15,437 nt of DNA from Pseudobutyrivibrio sp. (lineage in GTDB: Bacteria; Bacillota; Clostridia; Lachnospirales; Lachnospiraceae). The stretch spans positions 1-15,437 of the forward strand of contig JAFYYE010000335.1 in assembly GCA_017557715.1 (NCBI GenBank). The letters run 5' to 3'. This document shows positions 5,779 to 12,724 of the stretch, piece after piece. A program made the position numbers and the translations under genes. Numbering within the stretch: position 1 is the first letter of the stretch; each line of letters starts with the position of its first letter. The notes beneath the pieces are model-generated. The model was not told the DNA's origin. It searched no databases and saw nothing but the letters and a program-made list of their open reading frames with translations.

Positions 5779-7122
5779 ATGAGCAATAAAAATGTAATTC
5801 AATTATCTGATCATTTCGATTATAAAAGGTTATTAAGATATAGCCTTCCTACAATGGGAATGATGGTGTTTACGTCCATTTATGGAGTTGTGGACGGATT
5901 ATTTGTTTCAAACTTTGTTGGGAAAAATTCATTCGCTGCAGTAAACCTTGTCATGCCTGCATTTATGATTCTAGGCGGTTTTGGGACAATGTTTGGCACA
6001 GGAGGAACAGCTCTTGTTGCCAAGACACTGGGGGAAAAGAATCAGGTCTTGGCCAATAGATACTTCTCCATGATGATAGAAATGATTGCTTCAATCGGTG
6101 CAGCTATCTCGGTATTGTCCTTCATATTTATGCCTAATATTGTAAATCTGCTAGGTGCATCAGATGCTTTGAGAGCAGATGCCATTTTATATGGAAGAAC
6201 TGTAATACTGTTTATGGCACCTTTTGAATTACAATATTCATTCCAAAGTTTTACAACCGCAGCGGAAAAACCAAAGCTTGGTCTTAAGGTAACAATTGCT
6301 GCAGGAATTACCAATATGGTATTAGATGCTCTCTTAGTTGGTGTTTTTAGATGGGGTGTAGCTGGCGCTGCCATTGCTACGGGTTTGAGTGCATCAATTG
6401 GAGGAATTATACCCCTTGTGTATTTCATAAAGCCTAATGACAGTTTACTTAGATTTTCACTTACACCTATTAAATTTGCAGCAATACTACAAGCAGCATT
6501 TAACGGCATGTCTGAGCTATTTACCAGTGTTGCATCATCAATTGTAAGTATTGTCTATAATCTTCAACTTATGAAATATGCAGGAGAAGATGGAGTTGCT
6601 ACATACGGGGTAATAATGTATGTGCAGTTTATATTTATTGGTATTTTATTTGGCTATTCAATGGGCACATCACCAATTGTCAGCTATCATTATGGAGCTC
6701 AAAACACTTCAGAATTAAAAAATCTTCTTAAGAGAAGCCTAAAGATAGAATACATTGGCGGAATCATAATGTTTTTCCTTGCACAGCTATTGGCTAGACC
6801 AATTGCAACAGTGTTTGTTGGATATGACAAAGATCTTTTAGAATTAACTGTACATGCGTTTAGATTATTCCTGTTTGCTTTTATTTTGGCAGGGGGAAAT
6901 ATTTTTGCATCAGCTTTTTTCACAGCACTTAATAATGGACCAGTTTCAGCCGTTATCTCTGTACTAAGAAGTATGGTATTTGAGTTGCTGTCAGTTTTAA
7001 TTCTACCATTAATTCTGGGAATAAATGGCATATGGTGCGCAGTTGCCGTTGCTGAAATTACAGCATTTTTTGTTTCATGGATTTTATTATTATTAAATAA
7101 TAAGAAATATCAATATTTATGA
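5779..7122 (+). CDS. MATE-family multidrug efflux transporter
   Basis: The 447 residues give about twelve membrane helices in two MatE halves, the standard length. Features visible include LRYSLPTMGMMVFTSIYGVVDGLFVSNFVG at the start of helix 1, with positions around the VDGLF segment typical of MATE proteins, and the GTSPIVSYHYGAQ segment in the second half that mirrors GTGGTALVAKTLGE in the first. It is a sodium- or proton-driven exporter of cationic drugs in the cytoplasmic membrane. It follows marR by 9 bases with only a weak ribosome site, so its translation probably depends on marR translation. The NorM/MepA branch is likely, but the substrate is not determined by sequence. Confidence 0.93.
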   Translation: MSNKNVIQLSDHFDYKRLLRYSLPTMGMMVFTSIYGVVDGLFVSNFVGKNSFAAVNLVMPAFMILGGFGTMFGTGGTALVAKTLGEKNQVLANRYFSMMIEMIASIGAAISVLSFIFMPNIVNLLGASDALRADAILYGRTVILFMAPFELQYSFQSFTTAAEKPKLGLKVTIAAGITNMVLDALLVGVFRWGVAGAAIATGLSASIGGIIPLVYFIKPNDSLLRFSLTPIKFAAILQAAFNGMSELFTSVASSIVSIVYNLQLMKYAGEDGVATYGVIMYVQFIFIGILFGYSMGTSPIVSYHYGAQNTSELKNLLKRSLKIEYIGGIIMFFLAQLLARPIATVFVGYDKDLLELTVHAFRLFLFAFILAGGNIFASAFFTALNNGPVSAVISVLRSMVFELLSVLILPLILGINGIWCAVAVAEITAFFVSWILLLLNNKKYQYL

Positions 7123-7153
7123 TAATATTAGATAACAAATATTATCAATCAGC

Positions 7154-7182
7154 TTTACAATTATTTTTATATTATGTATACT
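7154..7182 (+). promoter_or_regulatory. Promoter of the leader RNA and EamA gene
   Basis: TTTACA (7154-7159), a 17-bp spacer and TATACT (7177-7182) make a good sigma-A promoter. Transcription would start near 7189, at the very edge of the structured leader. Confidence 0.85.
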
Positions 7183-7187
7183 AAGTC

Positions 7188-7251
7188 AAGTCGGACGGTG
7201 GAAACACCTTGCAAGGGATCCTAGAGGATGCCGGATGGACATGTAATTATG
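7188..7251 (+). ncRNA. Structured leader, probable riboswitch aptamer (guanidine-IV/mepA-like)
   Basis: The leader has a GC-rich core in an AT-rich gap. It contains a GGTG-GAAA-CACC hairpin (7197-7208), the self-complementary linker TTGCAA (7209-7214), a second hairpin ATCC-TAGA-GGAT (7218-7229) with outer GG/CC pairs across a bulged G, and possible closing pairs GTC (7190-7192) with GAC (7238-7240). A CGGACGG element near the 5' end is echoed by CCGGATGGAC at the 3' end. It is followed at once by a strong intrinsic terminator before the EamA start codon, the standard layout of a transcription-controlling riboswitch. Its compact size, position at the start point and control of an exporter suggest the clostridial guanidine-IV (mepA) class. 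That class call is from memory of the motif and is uncertain. I could not find an obvious antiterminator pairing. Confidence 0.6.
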
Positions 7252-7287
7252 GCCAGATAAGACAATTTGTCTTATCTGGCTTTTTTT
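7252..7287 (+). terminator. Intrinsic terminator, expression platform of the leader RNA
   Basis: GCCAGATAAGAC (7252-7263) pairs perfectly with GTCTTATCTGGC (7269-7280) around a 5-nt loop, followed by seven T. It lies inside the EamA transcript, 28 bases before the start codon, so EamA expression requires read-through. It could also end transcripts from the MATE gene. Confidence 0.92.
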
Positions 7288-7314
7288 ATTAATTCAAAGA
7301 AAAGAGGTATAAAA

Positions 7315-8202
7315 ATGGGAATTTTATTAGTAGTTTTAGCATCATTATTATTAGGGAGCTATCCTTCAATTCAAGAGTATGTAATGACAACAGGAGCATC
7401 ACCACTTGGAATGGTTATCGTATGTAATTCAGTTGCAGGGTTATCAGCGTTTATAGTAGGGATAATCAAAAAAGAAAATTTTAAAGTAAACATTAAAGAA
7501 CTGAAAGCACTGGCGCTTACAGGAATTTTGGGATTATTTATGACAGATTATTTATTAAATGTGGCATATACAATGATTCCAGTAGGATTCACAACCATGA
7601 TTCATTTTTTCTACCCAGCGCTTGTTACTATGATTATGGTAGTTCTTTTCAGAGAAAATTTCACATGGAAAAAATTGGGAGCAATAGTTATATCAATAAT
7701 TGGTCTTGCGCTAATTTCAGGAGGAGATTTCTCTGGTAAAAAAATTGGAATCGTAATAGCACTTATGACTGCATTTACATACGCTTTTTATATGATAGCA
7801 AATGATAAAACAAGCGCAAGGAATGTGCCATTAATGGTTCGTTCATTTTATTTAAATGTGTTTGTGGTTTTGACAGCCATAATTACAAATATGGTCACCA
7901 AAAAAGCAGTACTGCCAGTAGGAGCGGTTAACATTGGATTAAGTGCAATGGTAGGAGTAATGCTTTGTTTAGCAATAGTAATGCTTAACGCAGGTATATC
8001 GAGACTTGGAGCAGGAAAAGCATCCTTCATAAATATGCTTGAACCAATAACAAGTCTTGTAGTTAGCACAATTGTCTTTAAATATACAATTTCTTTAATG
8101 GCAATCCTAGGAGCTTTATTAATAATAGGCTCTTTAATTCTAGTTGCAAAAGACGGTGATCAGCAAGAAGTCATAGGTAAATATCAGGAAGCGCTGGAGT
8201 AA
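7315..8202 (+). CDS. EamA/DMT-family ten-helix transporter
   Basis: The 295 residues form two EamA domains of five helices each (about residues 1-140 and 145-285). Domain 1 ends with FFYPALVTMIMVVLF followed by REN; domain 2 ends with FINMLEPITSLVVSTIVF and a last helix. The acidic, soluble tail (DGDQQEVIGKYQEALE) is short. The start is ATG 7315 with AAGAGG at 7301-7306; an in-frame TTG at 7267 lies inside the terminator stem. This superfamily exports amino acids, metabolites or small cations. The structured leader in front implies that the transported compound, or something related, is sensed by RNA. If the leader is guanidine-IV, guanidinium or a related cation is the candidate cargo, but this is inference. 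Confidence 0.9.
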   Translation: MGILLVVLASLLLGSYPSIQEYVMTTGASPLGMVIVCNSVAGLSAFIVGIIKKENFKVNIKELKALALTGILGLFMTDYLLNVAYTMIPVGFTTMIHFFYPALVTMIMVVLFRENFTWKKLGAIVISIIGLALISGGDFSGKKIGIVIALMTAFTYAFYMIANDKTSARNVPLMVRSFYLNVFVVLTAIITNMVTKKAVLPVGAVNIGLSAMVGVMLCLAIVMLNAGISRLGAGKASFINMLEPITSLVVSTIVFKYTISLMAILGALLIIGSLILVAKDGDQQEVIGKYQEALE

Positions 8203-8234
8203 TATCAGGAACAGTAACATAAGAAATAACAGAA

Positions 8235-9062
8235 CTACAGTTGACAGACATTCCAGAAAAAGGGGTACATATCAAGTTGGGCCATGTGAGCTTTATTCTT
8301 TTTTATAGTAGCTGCCTTTTCTTGTTCTTTTTTCGCTTTCGCTGCCTCTAATAATTCTTTTTGTTTCGCGCGTTCAACAATTCTTTCTTCAAGGAGAGTA
8401 ATATCAGAATTATTAATTATTTCAAAAGGAAAAGTTAGCTCTTTAACTGCGGCATATTGGATGTAGTAAGCATTACACTTATTACAGTGCTTAACTATTT
8501 CAGTACAGTTTATTCCTTGTAAATCTTTGAAAGATACCTCGACGTCAGTTAATACATCCATATTGCACATTTTATTCCAGCAAGTAGCAGGTATTTCAAT
8601 ATCATGAATGAAGAAGCAGCCTTTATCTAGTTTTCGAATCTTTACATTATGATGTATGTTTTTGTAAGTTAAACTGTTTTTTCGTGGAAGTAAGTTGGTA
8701 TATATTTTTCCATCAACTTTAATGGCTTCTCCATCGAGAAACCTAGATGAAGCAGTGTATACCTTTTTACAACGAGAACATTTATAAATTGGAAATTCTA
8801 TGTGTCTAGTTACTGTTGTGTTTTCTTTTGTTTTAGTTTTTATTTTTTCGTTCTTTACGATTTTTTTCTTTTTCTTTTTACTTCTATTAACAGTGAGCTC
8901 TTCTACAGGTACTTTTTGTATGATTGTAGTTGTCACAGTTTCTTTTATATGTTTGGAATCACTAATGTGCATAGTCATTTGGTCGTTTGGACAAACAAGT
9001 CTAATATAACCATCGACGTGCTCATCAATGAATGGTTTGTCAGAGTAGTTCTGGATATTCAT
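8235..9062 (-). CDS. Unrecognised Cys-rich, Lys-rich protein (putative zinc-binding)
   Basis: The protein has 275 residues from the ATG at 9062, chosen because AGGTGG lies just upstream; a GTG at 9071 would overlap that site. I do not recognise the family. Visible elements are: C24; a six-lysine run at residues 62-67 in a strongly basic, probably disordered stretch (60-82); CSRC at 95-98; CWNKMC at 161-166; CNKC at 193-196; and a charged Ala/Lys/Glu helix, probably coiled coil, at about 225-257. The paired cysteines suggest one or two zinc ribbons, with C161/C166 and C193/C196 the likeliest four-ligand site. No signal peptide or membrane helix is seen. It has no co-directional neighbour and converges with the EamA gene. 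Nucleic-acid binding is plausible from the basic stretch but unproven. Confidence 0.7.
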   Translation of the reverse strand: MNIQNYSDKPFIDEHVDGYIRLVCPNDQMTMHISDSKHIKETVTTTIIQKVPVEELTVNRSKKKKKKIVKNEKIKTKTKENTTVTRHIEFPIYKCSRCKKVYTASSRFLDGEAIKVDGKIYTNLLPRKNSLTYKNIHHNVKIRKLDKGCFFIHDIEIPATCWNKMCNMDVLTDVEVSFKDLQGINCTEIVKHCNKCNAYYIQYAAVKELTFPFEIINNSDITLLEERIVERAKQKELLEAAKAKKEQEKAATIKKNKAHMAQLDMYPFFWNVCQL

Positions 9063-9085
9063 AAATACCACCTATTACAAATTGC

Positions 9086-9181
9086 TTAGTTACCACCAAT
9101 AAGGCAGCAGTATTAGGATACAAAAAAATAGGATTTAAGGCAATGTTAAAAGACCCACTATTTATAGGAAACATTGGATAA
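9086..9181 (+). pseudogene. Possible 3' remnant of a GNAT acetyltransferase gene
   Basis: An open frame without a start ends in TAA at 9179-9181 and reads TNKAAVLGYKKIGFKAML in its middle. That resembles the C-terminal strand-helix-strand of GNAT acetyltransferases (N..A..LYKKLGFK). The frame is blocked by a stop at 9062-9064 and overlaps the upstream region of the minus-strand gene. The match is short, so this is tentative. Confidence 0.3.
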
Positions 9182-9206
9182 ATTCGCGCATTGAGGCTTA
9201 TGTTTA

Positions 9207-9215
9207 TGATATACT
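9207..9215 (+). promoter_or_regulatory. Extended -10 promoter
   Basis: TGATATACT is a TGn-extended -10, about 64 bases before the next start codon. No good -35 lies at 17 bp. Confidence 0.5.
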
Positions 9216-9278
9216 GAAAGGTAGAGTTTATTTGTAAAAGAATAACGATATCTTATCTATTGGGAGGGAATTTACAAC

Positions 9279-9683
9279 ATGAAAAAAGTATGGAACAGCT
9301 GGCTTAGGGAAAGTGTCTTTATCTACTGTGTGATTTACACAGTGGGCACAATTGTAAATAGCATTTTGTATTTACTGGATGGAATAAGAGAAGATCCAAG
9401 TGGCAACTGGCATGAGCTTACAAGAGCCCTAATACTCTTGATTGGAATTGTGGCATTTGAGCTTGCTAAAAATTTGCCAATTAAGAACGTATTTCTAAGA
9501 GCTATAGTAGTCTATGTTCCTACAATGGGATTAGCATTTTTTACTGTGTGGGTATCTCAGTTTATAGAGCCGCTTGCTAAGAGTGCTTACCATGATATTT
9601 TTGTTAATTATACAGGTCTATTTCTCATAGTGGCCATCATAGCTATTGTGGGTGGGAAGATTAAGCAGGTGAAGCAAAAATAG
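9279..9683 (+). CDS. Four-helix membrane protein of unknown function
   Basis: The 134 residues have four hydrophobic helices (about 11-33, 47-65, 70-92 and 109-126) and a basic KIKQVKQK tail. The layout (short N-terminus, loop with GIREDPSGNWHELTRA, four helices) resembles small Lachnospiraceae membrane proteins of the DUF6608 kind; that family name is a guess. The ribosome site GGGAGGG lies at 9261-9267. It is probably co-transcribed with the next gene, 20 bases away. No function can be stated. Confidence 0.75.
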   Translation: MKKVWNSWLRESVFIYCVIYTVGTIVNSILYLLDGIREDPSGNWHELTRALILLIGIVAFELAKNLPIKNVFLRAIVVYVPTMGLAFFTVWVSQFIEPLAKSAYHDIFVNYTGLFLIVAIIAIVGGKIKQVKQK

Positions 9684-9703
9684 ATTACTAGTTGGGGTAA
9701 AAA

Positions 9704-10138
9704 ATGAGTTCTGATACTCTAAAGAAAGTAAGAGAATATGTTGCTGAAGCTTTTTATCAAGCAAAGGAAAATCACGAGGATGAAATCCGAAGTGAGGAAA
9801 ATGATATTGCAACGAGGCGACAAAGAAATAGGGATCTTAAGGCAGCAGTAGAGGCGTTTCTTGATTTAAAAGCTACAGATGCTCAAATTATGAATTTGCT
9901 TAGTAAATATTTTGCTGTTGATTCTATAGATGAAGCAAGTACATTAATTACAAATATAAAAATAACACGACAAATAAAAGTATTACGCGATTACTACAAA
10001 GAACAAAACATCATGAATTCAAGAGAGTTTTTTAAGTATGCACAAAATAATAAACTCGAAGAGCTACTATTTTCTGAACAGAAATTATTATATTTATCGC
10101 CTGAAAAGTTAAAAAAAGAGTTGGATAAAAGATTCTAA
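9704..10138 (+). CDS. Hypothetical helical protein
   Basis: The 144 residues are almost wholly helical and highly charged. I do not recognise the family. Residues 1-45 are a possible coiled coil rich in Glu and Arg. Residues 46-75 (AVEAFLDLKATDAQIMNLLSKYF) look like a small helical-bundle recognition domain. The end reads LLYLSPEKLKKELDKRF. There is no signal peptide or membrane segment. GGGG at 9694-9697 precedes the ATG. It forms an operon with the upstream membrane protein, and a strong terminator follows 73 bases after the stop. Confidence 0.65.
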   Translation: MSSDTLKKVREYVAEAFYQAKENHEDEIRSEENDIATRRQRNRDLKAAVEAFLDLKATDAQIMNLLSKYFAVDSIDEASTLITNIKITRQIKVLRDYYKEQNIMNSREFFKYAQNNKLEELLFSEQKLLYLSPEKLKKELDKRF

Positions 10139-10211
10139 TTGTAGCTTGCGATTATGAAAAGGTGCTCCTTATATTTTGTGTCAGTTTAAATTATTGATGA
10201 ATAGTTTTCAC

Positions 10212-10265
10212 AATAGCGTCATTATAACTTGAAAAACAGTTATTCTGACGCTATTATTTTTATAT
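10212..10265 (+). terminator. Long hairpin terminator
   Basis: A 10-bp outer stem (AATAGCGTCA, 10212-10221, with 10246-10255) and a 6-bp inner stem (ATAACT/AGTTAT) are separated by a 2x2 internal loop, followed by ATTTTTATAT. It most likely ends the two-gene transcript from 9279. Confidence 0.75.
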
Positions 10266-10433
10266 AATTAAACTATAGTTATTTTGATACCAAGGTAGCA
10301 AAACGATATGGGCTGCTATTTCTTTAACAAAAGTGTTCAATAAAACAGTTGATTTCGTGAACAAATATTTCAGAAAAATACTCTATAAAAAAGATACCTC
10401 CCTCAAAACTGTAAATTTCAATATTTAAATGTT

Positions 10434-10508
10434 CAAAAACAATGCGTTCTCAGAAATATCAGCGGATTTTATCATTCAAAAGATATTTTCGGGAACGCAT
10501 TGTTTTTG
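10434..10508. repeat. 75-nt imperfect hairpin (27-bp arms)
   Basis: The arms 10434-10460 and 10482-10508 pair over 27 positions. The outer 16 bp are perfect (left arm CAAAAACAATGCGTTC), then there is a G-U pair, a C-G pair, two mismatches and 7 further perfect pairs, closing a 21-nt loop. The right arm ends in TTTTTG. It is not adjacent to a gene end: the nearest upstream stop is about 300 bases away. It may be a small-RNA terminator, a miniature mobile element or a REP-like palindrome. Confidence 0.6.
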
Positions 10509-10580
10509 TAAAAAAGTGTCCACAAAACATTAAAGCTATTTAATGCTTACGGATGATTTTTGAAAAAAGATAAAAAATAA

Positions 10581-10644
10581 TGCAAAGTTAGCTTGACATA
10601 ATATGCAAAGTAAACTATACTAAATCTGCAAAGCGAACTTAGCA
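10581..10644. promoter_or_regulatory. Three operator repeats, 23-bp period
   Basis: TGCAAAG begins at 10581, 10604 and 10627, exactly 23 bp apart. Each copy extends to an 18-bp imperfect dyad; the best is TGCaAAGcgaaCTTaGCA at 10627-10644. The first covers the -35, the second the spacer and -10, and the third the start point and early transcript. This is a layout for tight autorepression by the Xre protein encoded downstream. Confidence 0.8.
10593..10621 (+). promoter_or_regulatory. Promoter of the Xre-membrane protein operon
   Basis: TTGACA (10593-10598), a 17-bp spacer and TATACT (10616-10621). The start point falls near 10628, inside the third operator repeat. Confidence 0.9.
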
Positions 10645-10661
10645 AAAATATGGAGGCTGTC

Positions 10662-10871
10662 ATGAAAAACAAAATAAAGGAGTTAAGGAAAGTGAATAAA
10701 CTTTCGCAATCTGAACTTGCTGATATTGTTGGAACTACGCGTCAGACAATTACTTCTATAGAGGTAGGAAAATATACAGCGTCTCTGTTATTAGCGTATA
10801 AGATTGCACATCACTTCAATATGAACATTGAGGAAGTATTTGATTTTGAGAGCTTGGAGGAAGAAGACTAA
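10662..10871 (+). CDS. Xre-family helix-turn-helix regulator
   Basis: The 69 residues are essentially one Cro/C1-type HTH domain (residues 4-58: IKELRKVNKLSQSELADIVG, then TTRQTITSIEVGKY), the size of the YozG-like short regulators common in Firmicutes. There is no separate sensing domain; the acidic tail is FESLEEED. The start is ATG 10662 with GGAGG at 10652-10656. An ATG at 10650 would overlap that site. Its stop shares one base with the next start (TAATG), so the two genes are translationally coupled. It very likely binds the three 23-bp-phased repeats over its own promoter. Confidence 0.9.
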   Translation: MKNKIKELRKVNKLSQSELADIVGTTRQTITSIEVGKYTASLLLAYKIAHHFNMNIEEVFDFESLEEED

Positions 10872-11350
10872 TGAATAACAAAAAAATGAATCAGATGAGA
10901 GAATCAATTAAAAAACAGAATTTTGCATATGTTGGAATTATACTACTTAGTGAAGCATTGTATTTTGTGTCACAGAGACCAACTATAACTGCAAGGTATG
11001 CAACATCTAATTATGCTGATTTCATGCAGGGATTTGTGATAGGAATGGTAATCGTATTGGACATCATAAGTATTTATCATCTTGTAAAGTATTCAAATGC
11101 TCTTAAGGATGATAAGAAACTTACACAAATTTATAACGAAATGCATGATGATCGTATGTGTCATATCGAATCACTATCTGGGAAGTTTACAGTAAAGTTT
11201 GCAGCTATTTTCCTATTATTTTTTGCAATAGTAGTAAGCTTTTTCAGTTTTGAAGCAGCAATTGCTATTATGGCAGCATTGTTTATACTGGGGATTGCAA
11301 AGAAAGTAAGCATGGTATACTATACTAGAACATATACGGGCGAGGAATGA
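10871..11350 (+). CDS. Four-helix membrane protein paired with Xre regulator
   Basis: The 159 residues have membrane helices at about 17-34, 51-71, 107-125 and 127-145. Between helices 2 and 3 lies a cytoplasmic segment, ALKDDKKLTQIYNEMHDDR, of a type repeatedly seen in small membrane proteins encoded next to short Xre regulators in Clostridia. I cannot give a firm family number. The start overlaps the Xre stop. A strong terminator follows directly. The pairing suggests that the membrane protein controls or responds to the regulator, but the signal is unknown. Confidence 0.8.
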   Translation: MNNKKMNQMRESIKKQNFAYVGIILLSEALYFVSQRPTITARYATSNYADFMQGFVIGMVIVLDIISIYHLVKYSNALKDDKKLTQIYNEMHDDRMCHIESLSGKFTVKFAAIFLLFFAIVVSFFSFEAAIAIMAALFILGIAKKVSMVYYTRTYTGEE

Positions 11351-11352
11351 AA

Positions 11353-11394
11353 AGAAAAGACTCAAGTTTCTACAAGCTTGAGTCTTTTCTTTTT
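11353..11394. terminator. Bidirectional terminator
   Basis: AGAAAAGACTCAAG (11353-11366) pairs perfectly over 14 bp with 11377-11390 around a 10-nt loop, followed by TTTT. The A-rich left flank gives a T-rich tail on the other strand, so it probably also ends the converging LacI-family gene. A weaker minus-strand hairpin (CGAC/GTCG, then TTTT) lies around 11422-11439. Confidence 0.88.
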
Positions 11395-11471
11395 GTACTT
11401 CATTTGTAAGCAACAATACAAAACGACCTATGTCTGAGTCGCTATGCAAAAGAGCAGGACATATGTGAATA

Positions 11472-12527
11472 TTAATCTTTAGTGGAACCTCTTAAAATAA
11501 GATTTGCTTCCGTATATACGGTACGATAGTTCAAATCTGGCTGCTCAATTCTTGATACTAAGAGATTGGCAGCAGTGAAGCCCATAATCTGTGAGTGAAT
11601 GTGGCAGGTGGTAAGAGCTGGAGTCATTACCTTTGACTCAGCAGAATCATCGAAGCCACAAATCATAACATCATCTGGATAGGAATGCTTTTGAATCTTG
11701 AGACAGTTTACAAGGTCAATAGCTACAAAATCATTTGCACAGATGAAAAGCTCTGGTAATTTCTTGAGCTTTGACAGCTCTTCAAAAAGACAAGCAAAAT
11801 ATTCTGGTCCGTGCTTATGGATATCTGTGAGACAGTATTTCTCGTCAATCTCAAGACCATTAAGGAACATAGCATTTCTAAAAGCTACATATCTTTCAAA
11901 GAAAGAACGGCAGTGGTTTGACTCTCCTATAAAGCCAATCTTCTTAATTCCACGCTTTTTCATTTCAGAAATCAAAGTGAAGATGCCTGTGGTATTGTCC
12001 ATTAGAAGAATATCACCGGCAAGCTGGTGACTGTAGCTGCCAACTGGAGCATCTACAAATAATATAGGAATGTTTAATTCGCAAAGCATTTCACAGTACT
12101 TTTGATTAAACATTTCGACACAGATGATGCCTTGAGTTCTTTCCTTATTAAAGCTGGCTGGTAAACTAAGTGTCTCAACATTCTCAGGTGTGATGCGCTG
12201 CATTGTAAGACCGTAGCCAAGCTGCGTTATTTCATATTGAAATTTATCAAGCATTGTAGATGCAAAATGTGAATTGTCTAGAAATGAACCACTGAAAAAA
12301 GCTATATCTCCAGTTGCTAAAGGTTTTTTTGCTGAGGCCTTATCTAGGAAATCTTCCATAGAATTAGCATATGAGAATTGCTTATATCCCATTTCGACAG
12401 CTTTTGCTAAAACCTTTTCTCTAGTGGCATCTGCTAAGATACCTGTATTATTGATAGCCTTTGAAACTGTATTTCTAGATACCCCGAGGGCATCTGCAAT
12501 ATCTTGAATGGTGACTTTATTCGCCAT
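11472..12527 (-). CDS. LacI-family transcriptional regulator
   Basis: The 351 residues start at the ATG at 12527, with GGGGG just upstream; longer frames lack a ribosome site. The N-terminal HTH is standard (residues 4-27: KVTIQDIADALGVSRNTVSKAI), followed by the hinge. The periplasmic-binding-protein-like effector domain runs from about residue 75, with the family features GIICVE..., IPILFVDAPVG, MDNTTGIFTLISEM, KKIGFIGES, ICANDFVAIDLV and the MICGFDDSAES...TTCHIHSQIMG end. It binds DNA as a dimer and is normally released or recruited by a sugar. It is divergent from a sugar-type ABC importer, so it very likely controls that operon and perhaps itself. Confidence 0.92.
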   Translation of the reverse strand: MANKVTIQDIADALGVSRNTVSKAINNTGILADATREKVLAKAVEMGYKQFSYANSMEDFLDKASAKKPLATGDIAFFSGSFLDNSHFASTMLDKFQYEITQLGYGLTMQRITPENVETLSLPASFNKERTQGIICVEMFNQKYCEMLCELNIPILFVDAPVGSYSHQLAGDILLMDNTTGIFTLISEMKKRGIKKIGFIGESNHCRSFFERYVAFRNAMFLNGLEIDEKYCLTDIHKHGPEYFACLFEELSKLKKLPELFICANDFVAIDLVNCLKIQKHSYPDDVMICGFDDSAESKVMTPALTTCHIHSQIMGFTAANLLVSRIEQPDLNYRTVYTEANLILRGSTKD

Positions 12528-12567
12528 AATAATCCCCCAAACGTAGTTGATTTTTATTGTCCTAACT

Positions 12568-12596
12568 ATCATAAAATGTAAAAATCATTTTGTCAA
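12568..12596 (-). promoter_or_regulatory. LacI-family gene promoter
   Basis: On the minus strand TTGACA and TATGAT are separated by exactly 17 bp. The -35 and spacer overlap two copies of ATGTAAAAAT (12576-12585 and 12597-12606), which are 21 bp apart. A third copy lies at 12691-12700 inside the opposite promoter. These may be binding sites of the regulator or simply AT-rich upstream DNA. Confidence 0.75.
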
Positions 12597-12681
12597 ATGT
12601 AAAAATGTGAAAAAACTATGACACATTTGAACAAAAGTAAACAGGCCATTCTGTATACATTACACAAACCTGAAATAACAA

Positions 12682-12710
12682 TTGCGACATATGTAAAAAT
12701 GTGTTATATT
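12682..12710 (+). promoter_or_regulatory. ABC importer operon promoter
   Basis: TTGCGA (12682-12687), a 17-bp spacer and TATATT (12705-12710). The start point would be near 12717. Confidence 0.8.
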
Positions 12711-12717
12711 TAACACA
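12700..12717. promoter_or_regulatory. Operator candidate over the -10
   Basis: TGTGTTA-tatt-TAACACA is a dyad with perfect 7-bp arms that covers the -10 element. This is a suitable site for repression by the LacI-family protein. Confidence 0.65.
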
Positions 12718-12724
12718 TCGAAAA

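Larger units (their letters stand above)
10139..10661. other. Long non-coding stretch
   Basis: No coding frame with a ribosome site is visible in these 520 bases, which are about 70% A+T. The contents are: the terminator hairpin at 10212-10255, a 75-nt imperfect hairpin at 10434-10508, a small dyad CATTAAA-gcta-TTTAATG at 10528-10545, and the Xre promoter with its three operators. The region 10260-10430 shows nothing I can name. Confidence 0.6.

Noticed and set aside
6042..6509. Minus-strand frame of 155 residues inside the MATE gene
   Set aside because: It lies wholly within a clear transporter gene in antisense, has low-complexity composition and no ribosome site.
7188..7287. T-box leader
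   Set aside because: There is no AGGGUGGNACCGCG antiterminator motif and no specifier hairpin, and the element is far too short.
8800..9089. Two plus-strand frames rich in Phe/Val/Leu that look like membrane proteins
   Set aside because: They are the complement of the lysine-rich stretch of the minus-strand gene; the hydrophobicity is an artefact of poly-A/T codons.
10212..10644. CRISPR array
   Set aside because: The repeats here are either hairpins or three 7-18 bp operator copies at 23-bp spacing over a promoter; there is no repeat-spacer pattern and no cas gene in the window.
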